Part shown: positions 8,040 through 13,143 of the stretch, piece after piece
How the letters are laid out: the number at the start of each line of letters is the position of its first letter
Position numbering within the stretch: the first letter of the stretch is position 1
DNA from: Candidatus Omnitrophota bacterium
GTDB taxonomy: Bacteria > Ratteibacteria > UBA8468 > B48-G9 > JAFGKM01
DNA length: 13,143 nucleotides
Direction of reading: 5' to 3'
Assembly: GCA_023818745.1 (NCBI GenBank)
Contig: JAMWBY010000036.1
Location: 1 to 13,143, forward strand
The notes under the pieces: generated by a model
What the model saw: only the letters and a program-made list of their open reading frames with translations
What the model was told of the DNA's origin: nothing
Databases searched by the model: none
Program-made: the position numbers and the translations under genes

Positions 8040-9196
8040 TTTTCTCTCTGTAATTTTTTAACTGATTGATATATTTTGCCCTCAGTTTTAACACTTGGAG
8101 CAATTGCAATTTCAACAAGTTGCATTTCTTTTAAATTTTTTGCTCCAAGAGATGCCATTGATAATCTCAAAGCACCTATTAAATTCTGACTTCCATCATC
8201 TACTTTTGCTGGTCCAAAAAGTATTTCTTTTAAAGTGCCATATGTTCCCACTTTTATTCTTGTCCCTCTTGGTAAATTTTCATCACTTGTAGCCATTCCC
8301 CAATGATACCCTTTCCCGGGAGATTCTACTGCTTTAACAAGAGCAGAACCAATCATAACAGCATCTGAACCACATGCAAATGCCTTACATATATCACCAC
8401 TTGTTACCATTCCACCATCTGTTATTATAGGAACATATCTTCCGGTTTTTTTAAAATAAAAATCCCTTGCTGCAGTACAGTCAGCTGTTGCGGTAACCTG
8501 TGGAACGCCAATTCCAAGAACTTCTCTTGTTGTACATGCTGCTCCAGGACCAATTCCAACAAGTATTCCAGAAATACCTGTTTCTATAAGTTCATAAGCA
8601 ACTTCAAACGTAACACAATTGCCTACGATAATTGGAACTTTCGCTTTTTTACAGAATGAATATAAATCAAGTGGTTTATACTTTGATGAGATATGTTTTG
8701 CTGTTGTTACTGTTGACTGAACAACAAAAATATCCACTCCGCTATTTTCAGCAATATCAAGATACCTTTCTGCATATTGTGGAATACAACTTACAGCACA
8801 TATAACTTTTTCCTTTTTTATTTCATAAATTCTTCTTTCTATCAGTTCTTCTTTGACAGGTTCTTTATAAACATTCTGGATAATTTGGGTTGATTTTTTT
8901 TCATCCGAAGAAATTATTTCTTCTATAACTTCGTAAGGATTTTCATATCTTGTATAAATTCCCATTAAATTTAAAACAGCAACCCCTCCCATTTTTCCTA
9001 ACAAAACTGCAAATTTCGGATCAACAACTCCATCCATTGCAGCAGCAAAAATAGGAATATTAAGTTTATATGGACCAATTTGTGTAGTAATATCAACTTC
9101 TTCAGGATTTAGTGTAATATTCCCAGGAACAAGTGAAATATCATCAAAACCATAACAAACTCTTGCTTTTCTATTTATCCCTATCCACATTGCCAT
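8036..9196 (-). CDS. guaB3: GuaB3-family IMP dehydrogenase (no CBS domains)
   Basis: This 386-residue TIM-barrel protein of the IMP dehydrogenase/GMP reductase superfamily oxidises IMP to XMP with NAD in guanine nucleotide synthesis. The N-terminus, with IGINRKARVCYGFDDISLVPG at residues 5-25, is the GuaB3-type signature. The catalytic-loop Cys is Cys221 in GPGAACTTREVLGIGVPQ. IMP-phosphate-binding segments are TDGGMVTSGDICKAFACGSD at 259-278 and MIGSAL at 281-286. The tandem CBS (Bateman) domains of canonical GuaB, normally inserted near residue 100, are absent; only a short 95-130 linker is there. GMP reductase is less likely given the GuaB3-type ends. The ATG at 9196 is fixed by a strong AAGGAGGA 4 nt upstream. 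Its TGA overlaps the dnaE ATG by 4 nt. Whether a canonical guaB exists elsewhere cannot be seen. Confidence 0.9.
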   Translation of the reverse strand: MAMWIGINRKARVCYGFDDISLVPGNITLNPEEVDITTQIGPYKLNIPIFAAAMDGVVDPKFAVLLGKMGGVAVLNLMGIYTRYENPYEVIEEIISSDEKKSTQIIQNVYKEPVKEELIERRIYEIKKEKVICAVSCIPQYAERYLDIAENSGVDIFVVQSTVTTAKHISSKYKPLDLYSFCKKAKVPIIVGNCVTFEVAYELIETGISGILVGIGPGAACTTREVLGIGVPQVTATADCTAARDFYFKKTGRYVPIITDGGMVTSGDICKAFACGSDAVMIGSALVKAVESPGKGYHWGMATSDENLPRGTRIKVGTYGTLKEILFGPAKVDDGSQNLIGALRLSMASLGAKNLKEMQLVEIAIAPSVKTEGKIYQSVKKLQREK

Positions 9197-9197
9197 T

Positions 9198-10055
9198 TTA
9201 TCCTCCTTCTTTTAGTTTTGTAATAACTTTGTATAGATTGTATATTTCTTCTGGAATAAGTTCTTCTACTCTTTTCATTCCTTTTATTCCAATTTCTTCT
9301 AAACTTTTTTCAATCTTTTCTTTGTCAATTTTAAAAACTCTTTTAATTACATTTGTTAATTTTTTTCTTCTATAACTGAAAATTAAAGGTAAAAATTCTA
9401 AAAAGTTTTTTTCTTTATTTACTTCAATTCTTAGTTTTTTCAATGGTAAAATTTTAACAACAACTGATTCAACTTTTGGTCGTGGATAGAATACATTTTT
9501 GTTTAAATAATAACATATTTTTGTATCTGAGTAAATATATAAGAGGACCGAAATTGGACCATATTGTTTTGTTTTTGGTTTCCCTACAAATTTTTCTCCT
9601 ACTTCTTTCTGAACGGTTAATAGAGCAAGTTCTATTTTATTGTGGAATTTTAATATGTGAAATAAAATAGGTGTGCTTAAATAATAAGGAGTGTTTCCAA
9701 TAATTTTGACTTTCCCTTTAAATGAATTCCAGAAAGTTTCGTCGGTTTGTAAAAAATCTCTTTTTATTATATGAACATTTTTAAAAGAAGCGAAGTTTTC
9801 TTCTAATATTCTGCAAAAATCATTGTCAATTTCAAATCCATAATATTCTTTAACTTTTCTAACTATCCCTTCTGTTAGAGAACCAAGACCCGGACCTATT
9901 TCTATAACAATATCCTTTTTATTAAATTCACCAAAAGAAATTATTTTATCTCTCGCATTTTTATCAATAAGAAAGTGCTGCCCAAGATGTTTTTTTATAT
10001 CAATTTGGCCTTTCTCAATAAGTTCCTTTATATCTTTTAATGTTAGAAATTTCAT
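9198..10055 (-). CDS. ksgA: 16S rRNA (adenine1518/1519-N6)-dimethyltransferase RsmA/KsgA
   Basis: This enzyme dimethylates two adjacent adenines in the 3'-terminal helix of 16S rRNA, using S-adenosylmethionine, late in small-subunit assembly. The 285 residues show the family's LGQHFLID at 24-31, SAM-binding motif I IEIGPGLGSLTE at 51-62, the acidic FEID at about 74-77, catalytic motif IV as NTPYYLSTPI at 121-130 (NLPY is usual; Leu is Thr here), QKEVGEKFVGKP at 149-160, and FYPRPKVES at 189-197. Length is near the usual 260-290. The ATG at 10055 overlaps the pdxA TGA by 4 nt and has no recognisable Shine-Dalgarno, so translation likely depends on pdxA. Its last codons (Glu-Gly-Gly-stop) contain the Shine-Dalgarno of the next gene. 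Confidence 0.95.
   Translation of the reverse strand: MKFLTLKDIKELIEKGQIDIKKHLGQHFLIDKNARDKIISFGEFNKKDIVIEIGPGLGSLTEGIVRKVKEYYGFEIDNDFCRILEENFASFKNVHIIKRDFLQTDETFWNSFKGKVKIIGNTPYYLSTPILFHILKFHNKIELALLTVQKEVGEKFVGKPKTKQYGPISVLLYIYSDTKICYYLNKNVFYPRPKVESVVVKILPLKKLRIEVNKEKNFLEFLPLIFSYRRKKLTNVIKRVFKIDKEKIEKSLEEIGIKGMKRVEELIPEEIYNLYKVITKLKEGG
9201..9208 (-). promoter_or_regulatory. Strong Shine-Dalgarno for guaB3, inside the end of ksgA
   Basis: The minus strand reads AAGGAGGA, the best ribosome-binding site in the window, with 5 nt between GGAGG and the ATG at 9196. It fixes the start at the first of two close ATGs (the second is two codons in). The same bases encode the Glu-Gly-Gly end of KsgA, and the ksgA TAA lies in the spacer. 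Confidence 0.85.
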
Positions 10056-11017
10056 TTTATAATTTTTACTGCAAATTTATAAGCACATATAAAACTCTCT
10101 GGATTCCCTTTATTTTTATAAGCAATATCAAAAGCAGTTCCATGGCCAGGACTTGTTCTGATAAGTTTTATTCCTCCAGTGAAATTGACCAATCTTTCAA
10201 AATAAAATGTTTTAAGAGGAATTAGTGCTTGGTCATGGTAAATAGCAATTATTAAATCAAAGTTTTTTTTGAAAATTGTATCTGCTGGAAATGGCCCTTC
10301 AATTTTTATACCTTTCTTTTTTATTTTTTCTATTGCTGGTTTTATTATTTCAATTTCTTCTCTTCCCAAAATACCTTCCTCTCCTGCGTGAGGATTTAAT
10401 CCGCAAATTCCAATTAATGGATTTTTTATTTTCAAAAGTTTTAAAAAATCGTATCCAATTCCAACTTTTTCAATTATCAAATCTGTGGTAAGAAATTTAA
10501 ATATATTTTTTAAAGGGATATGTGTTGTAATAAGTAAAACCCTATATTTACCAGCAATCATAATCATTGCATATTTTTTTTCGTTCAGTTTTTCAGCAAG
10601 AAGTTCTGTATGACCTGAATAGTTATATCCAGCAAGTGCCCATGCTTTTTTTGAAATCGGTAGGGTTACAAGAGCAGATATTTGACTTTTTTTCCATAGG
10701 TTTATACCTGTAAGGACATAATTAAAAGATGCTCTTCCACTTAATTCATTATCACAGCATATAGGAAAATTTTTATTTTTTATAATTTCAGGAGAAAAAA
10801 TATTCAAACAATTTTCACTTATTTCTTCCATTTTTTTAATTTTTTTAATTTTAATTTTTAAATTCAAAATTTCTAAATTTCTTTCAATTACTTTAACATC
10901 TCCTATTACAAGAGGGAAAAAATCTTTTATTTCTCTTATTTTTTTATATCCTTTTAATAAAATTTCTGGACCAATTCCTGATGGGTCTCCAATAGTTATT
11001 CCTATAATCTTTTTCAT
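10052..11017 (-). CDS. pdxA: 4-hydroxythreonine-4-phosphate dehydrogenase
   Basis: PdxA oxidises 4-phosphohydroxy-L-threonine with NAD in the DXP-dependent route to pyridoxal 5'-phosphate. The product decarboxylates and is condensed by PdxJ. The 321-residue protein begins with the family signature ITIGDPSGIGPE (7-18). The three metal-binding histidines are visible: His136 in SGHTE, His210 in GLNPHAGEEG and His261 in YHDQ. The segment GPFPADTIF (241-249) is also typical. One departure is RTSPGHGTA (287-295), where Gly291 replaces the Asp of the usual RTS-x-DHGTA. A PdxA2-like (D-threonate/erythronate catabolism) paralogue is an alternative, but the position next to ksgA and the SurA-like gene favours the B6 enzyme. 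The start overlaps the upstream stop by one base (TGATG) without a Shine-Dalgarno. Confidence 0.93.
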   Translation of the reverse strand: MKKIIGITIGDPSGIGPEILLKGYKKIREIKDFFPLVIGDVKVIERNLEILNLKIKIKKIKKMEEISENCLNIFSPEIIKNKNFPICCDNELSGRASFNYVLTGINLWKKSQISALVTLPISKKAWALAGYNYSGHTELLAEKLNEKKYAMIMIAGKYRVLLITTHIPLKNIFKFLTTDLIIEKVGIGYDFLKLLKIKNPLIGICGLNPHAGEEGILGREEIEIIKPAIEKIKKKGIKIEGPFPADTIFKKNFDLIIAIYHDQALIPLKTFYFERLVNFTGGIKLIRTSPGHGTAFDIAYKNKGNPESFICAYKFAVKIIK

Positions 11018-11811
11018 CAGAAGATTTCAATTGGAATTGAATTTTCAAGTTTTTCAATGTAATTTCTGTAGAGATTTGAAAATTTTATCATGAAAATTTT
11101 TTCTCTTACTTCCTTATATTTTTCATATTTATCTACATCTATTTGGTTTTTATTTTTAAGATAGATAACCATCCACTTTGTTTTAATCTGAATTAAATCT
11201 GTTAACTTTTCTTTATCAATTTTTTTGATTTCATTCAATATTTCATCAATCATTTCTGAACTTTTAAGTTTGGCATACTCCATTTCTTTTATAGAATTTT
11301 CGTTAAAATTTTCAATGAATTTCTGTCCGTCTTCTTTTGTATCAAACCATTTAAAATAAAATTCATATTCATAAATTTCATCTTTCAATTTTTCAAGTTC
11401 AATGGAAATTTCTACAGGTGATATTTCTATTTTATCAATAATTTCATTTTTAACCAATTTTCTTATTTTCAAATTGTTTTCAATTTCAACTTCAAGTTGA
11501 CTTAATGTAATTCCTGTCTTTTTAAGATAATTATAAAATTCATTTAAAGATGGAAAGCTTTTTTTAAATTTATTTAATTCATTTTTAACTTCTTCTTTCT
11601 TTACCTCTATACCCTTTTTTTCTGCTTGATGAAGAAGAAGTTTTTCTTCAATAATTCTATTTAGCGAAACAGAGTAGGGAATATTTTCTATTTTTGATTT
11701 TCTCATAACATCAATTTCAAATATTGGTTTATTTCCAACCAGTGCTATCATTTTATCTTGGCTAAAAAGAAAAAAAGTAATTGAAATAAAAGTTAAAAGA
11801 ATTTTTTTCAT
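11017..11811 (-). CDS. Secreted SurA-like periplasmic chaperone (no clear parvulin domain)
   Basis: This 264-residue protein starts with a Sec signal (MKK, then hydrophobic ILLTFISITFFLF), probably cleaved near Ser17-Gln18; no lipobox Cys is present. The mature N-terminus MIALVGNKPIFEIDVMRKSK matches the SurA/PrsA-type N-domain opening, and a long Lys/Glu-rich helical region follows (about 45-140, ending ISPVEISIELEKL). After residue 145 a parvulin domain would be expected, but only a degenerate stretch (EYEFYFKWFDTKEDGQKFIENF in shape, about 145-167) remains, without the GxLGW or GYHI motifs. It therefore probably acts as a holdase/chaperone for exported or outer-membrane proteins rather than as a prolyl isomerase. 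GAGG 8 nt before the ATG is a plausible Shine-Dalgarno. It overlaps the upstream parvulin gene by 4 nt. Its position before pdxA-ksgA matches surA in E. coli. Confidence 0.75.
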   Translation of the reverse strand: MKKILLTFISITFFLFSQDKMIALVGNKPIFEIDVMRKSKIENIPYSVSLNRIIEEKLLLHQAEKKGIEVKKEEVKNELNKFKKSFPSLNEFYNYLKKTGITLSQLEVEIENNLKIRKLVKNEIIDKIEISPVEISIELEKLKDEIYEYEFYFKWFDTKEDGQKFIENFNENSIKEMEYAKLKSSEMIDEILNEIKKIDKEKLTDLIQIKTKWMVIYLKNKNQIDVDKYEKYKEVREKIFMIKFSNLYRNYIEKLENSIPIEIF

Positions 11812-12701
11812 TTAATTTTCCTCTTTAAAATCTCAATCATATCAGTATTAACTTTAATTTTCCCATTCTCCTTAAGTTTTTTCATTAAGTTTTCTACTTC
11901 TATTTTCTTTCTTTGAGAAATAAGTATATTTCTTATCATTGGTTTAGCTTCTTCAAGGGTTAAAATTCTTTTTTCAGTTCTTCCTGTCAGTTTTACAATA
12001 TGATATCCTGCATCAGTTTTTATAATATTTGCAAGAATTTCTCCAGGCCTTAATTGTGAAATCAAAGATGAAACATCTGGGTCTAATTTTTCAACTTCTA
12101 TCCATCCAATTTCTCCTCTTTTTTCTCTTGTAGGTGATATTGACTCTGTTTCTGCAATTTTTTCAAATGGTTCACCGTTTTTCAATCTATTTAATATTTC
12201 ATCTGCCTTTTCTTTTGAATTTACAACTATTTCAAAAAGTTGAACTCTTTCAGGTAAAACAAATTCCTGAAGGTGGGTATTATAGTAGTTAGAAATTTCC
12301 TCGTCAGATATTTTTATTTCATTGACAAGAATATTTTCAACAAACTCATATGTTAAAAGTTCCATATAATAATTTCTAAGTTTGGGTTCTATTTTCCTCC
12401 TCAATTTTCTCTCATATTTCTTTGCATATTGATAAAGTAGTATCTGGTTTATATAATCATCAATAACACTTTGGGGATTTAAGGAAGCATATTCTTTATA
12501 AAATTCAGGAGATGAAGAAATTTTTTCTAATAATTCTTCAATTTTGATTCGGTATCCATTGACAATAGCAATCGTTTTCTTCCTCTCTTTTATTATTCCA
12601 ATTATAACACCTATCAAAATCACTATAATTAAAGTTGTTAAAGCTATAATTCCTTTCCACTTTTTAAAAAAATACTTCAATTTTATAATTTTTATTTTCA
12701 T
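11808..12701 (-). CDS. Membrane-anchored parvulin-type peptidyl-prolyl isomerase/foldase
   Basis: This 297-residue protein has a short basic N-terminus, a single transmembrane segment (about residues 17-37, WKGIIALTTLIIVILIGVIIG) and an extracytoplasmic remainder. Residues 43-140 form a SurA/PpiD-like N-domain (TIAIVNGYRIKIEELLEK). Residues about 150-241 are a PpiC/parvulin domain, with NGEPFEKIAETES, RGEIGW (195-200), LRPGEI and the closing GYHIVKL (232-238). Parvulins usually open with H-I-L; here the His of that strand is Glu157 (LFEIVV), so isomerase activity may be weak. The C-terminal helix (about 247-297) returns toward the N-domain, as in SurA. PpiD- or PrsA-like are alternative labels. 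AAGAGGG just upstream of ATG 12701 supports the start, which overlaps the gspK-like stop by 4 nt. It likely helps fold exported proteins in the same pathway as its neighbours. Confidence 0.85.
   Translation of the reverse strand: MKIKIIKLKYFFKKWKGIIALTTLIIVILIGVIIGIIKERKKTIAIVNGYRIKIEELLEKISSSPEFYKEYASLNPQSVIDDYINQILLYQYAKKYERKLRRKIEPKLRNYYMELLTYEFVENILVNEIKISDEEISNYYNTHLQEFVLPERVQLFEIVVNSKEKADEILNRLKNGEPFEKIAETESISPTREKRGEIGWIEVEKLDPDVSSLISQLRPGEILANIIKTDAGYHIVKLTGRTEKRILTLEEAKPMIRNILISQRKKIEVENLMKKLKENGKIKVNTDMIEILKRKIK
11820..11823 (-). promoter_or_regulatory. Shine-Dalgarno for the SurA-like gene
   Basis: GAGG on the minus strand sits 8 nt before the ATG at 11811, within the closing codons of the parvulin gene. 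By contrast, pdxA and ksgA downstream have no such site. Confidence 0.5.
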
Positions 12702-13143
12702 AGTTCCCTCTTATAAATTGTTTTTTTCTTATTTCTATCATACCATACAATGATTTTTTTCTCACCTACTATTTCATCATCTTCTATTTTACCATTATTA
12801 TTTTTATCTTGCACCTTTTGTCCAAGAGAGATTATTTTAAAAACATTACTTTTTACTGTAATAAGATTTACTATCTTTGAAAATATCATTTCTTTTTCTT
12901 TTTCAATATCAATATAAATGTCAAAATCGTTATCTTTAAGGTCAAAACCATATTTTGTGATTTCATTATTTAACTCTCCTTTTAAACCTTCATCTTTATA
13001 AATTCCAAGAATTTCGGAAATCTCATAGTAAGGCCTTGCTTTTATAATCTTTTCTGCAAGTTCTTCATCAACAAGAGGTAGACACTCAAGAACTTCTTTA
13101 TTAGCAGTATTTATATTTATTCTACCGTATACATTTCCATCTA
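12698..13143 (-). CDS. gspK: GspK-like type II secretion/type IV pilus minor pseudopilin, C-terminal part (5' end outside window)
   Basis: The frame is open from the right edge, giving about 148 residues. An ATG at 12889 is internal. The visible part starts with GRININTANKEVLECLPLVD, then EELAEKIIKAR, the helix-hairpin-helix-like ININTA segment of GspK (also seen in ComEA). A second part has VNLITVKSNVFKIISLGQ, matching the T-x-x-S-x-x-F-x-I strand of the GspK C-terminal domain, and ends VWYDRNKKKTIYKREL, matching the family's closing R-x-x-x..Y-x-RE strand. GspK caps the pseudopilus tip of the type II secretion system with GspI and GspJ. A consensus EF-hand-like loop, DKNNNGKIEDDE, sits between the last strands. 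The N-terminal prepilin helix is outside the window. Downstream genes are two foldases. A stand-alone helix-hairpin-helix DNA-binding protein is the main alternative, and is less likely given the C-terminal match. Confidence 0.78.
   Translation of the reverse strand, partial: DGNVYGRININTANKEVLECLPLVDEELAEKIIKARPYYEISEILGIYKDEGLKGELNNEITKYGFDLKDNDFDIYIDIEKEKEMIFSKIVNLITVKSNVFKIISLGQKVQDKNNNGKIEDDEIVGEKKIIVWYDRNKKKTIYKREL
12706..12712 (-). promoter_or_regulatory. Shine-Dalgarno for the membrane-anchored parvulin gene
   Basis: The minus strand reads AAGAGGG, 4 nt before the ATG at 12701. It lies within the last codons of the gspK-like gene, so the downstream start has its own ribosome site as well as an ATGA overlap. 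Confidence 0.65.

Noticed and set aside
1915..9375. Plus-strand reading frames of 60-130 codons opposite nagB-lmbE, dnaE, guaB3 and ksgA.
   Set aside because: They are low-complexity Phe/Leu/Ser-rich translations, as expected opposite Lys/Glu-rich AT-biased genes, without ribosome sites or family motifs.
12698..12889. A 63-codon reading frame starting at the ATG at 12889.
   Set aside because: The same frame is open without a stop to the right edge, and the extra residues complete a GspK-like domain. The ATG is internal, not a start.
1..13143. CRISPR arrays, tandem repeats, toxin-antitoxin pairs, phage genes or riboswitches.
   Set aside because: I saw no regularly spaced repeats, no small paired genes and no long leader regions; almost all bases are accounted for by recognised genes.

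Overview
This AT-rich window (roughly 30% G+C by eye) is bacterial. SurA-type periplasmic foldases and a GspK-type pseudopilin point to a two-membrane, Gram-negative-type cell. The tRNA gene does not encode its CCA end. A NagB-LmbE fusion, a CBS-less GuaB3-type IMP dehydrogenase and very tight gene packing would suit a deep-branching AT-rich candidate lineage (something like the Omnitrophota/Ratteibacteria area), but that placement is a guess and nothing in the window fixes it.

Layout. Left edge (+ strand): the C-terminal part of a Gfo/Idh/MocA-family oxidoreductase (2-589). It is followed by about 540 bases with no intact gene, holding a broken transposase relic (670-1051). Everything else (1130-13143) is on the minus strand and is packed almost without gaps. 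In transcription order it reads: gspK-like pseudopilin (cut by the window edge), membrane-anchored parvulin foldase, secreted SurA-like chaperone, pdxA, ksgA, guaB3-type IMP dehydrogenase, dnaE, mtnA, tRNA-Val(CAC), and a fused NagB-LmbE protein. Junctions run from 4-nt ATGA overlaps (four times) and a 1-nt TGATG overlap to 1-nt gaps (twice). mtnA ends inside the tRNA gene, with its stop codon formed by tRNA positions 8-10. The set looks like one long operon whose promoter lies beyond the right edge. No terminator is evident inside it.

How it works together. The operon mixes cell-envelope assembly (pseudopilin, two foldases) with housekeeping: vitamin B6 synthesis (PdxA), 16S rRNA dimethylation (KsgA), GMP synthesis (GuaB3), replication (DnaE), methionine salvage (MtnA), translation (tRNA-Val) and amino-sugar metabolism (NagB-LmbE). 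The surA-pdxA-ksgA order is the same as in the E. coli surA-pdxA-rsmA operon.

The points most worth a second look are the mtnA/tRNA-Val overlap, the NagB-LmbE fusion with altered NagB active-site residues, a consensus EF-hand-like loop in the pseudopilin, and the division of SurA functions between two adjacent genes. I did not find a wholly new defence system or mobile system.
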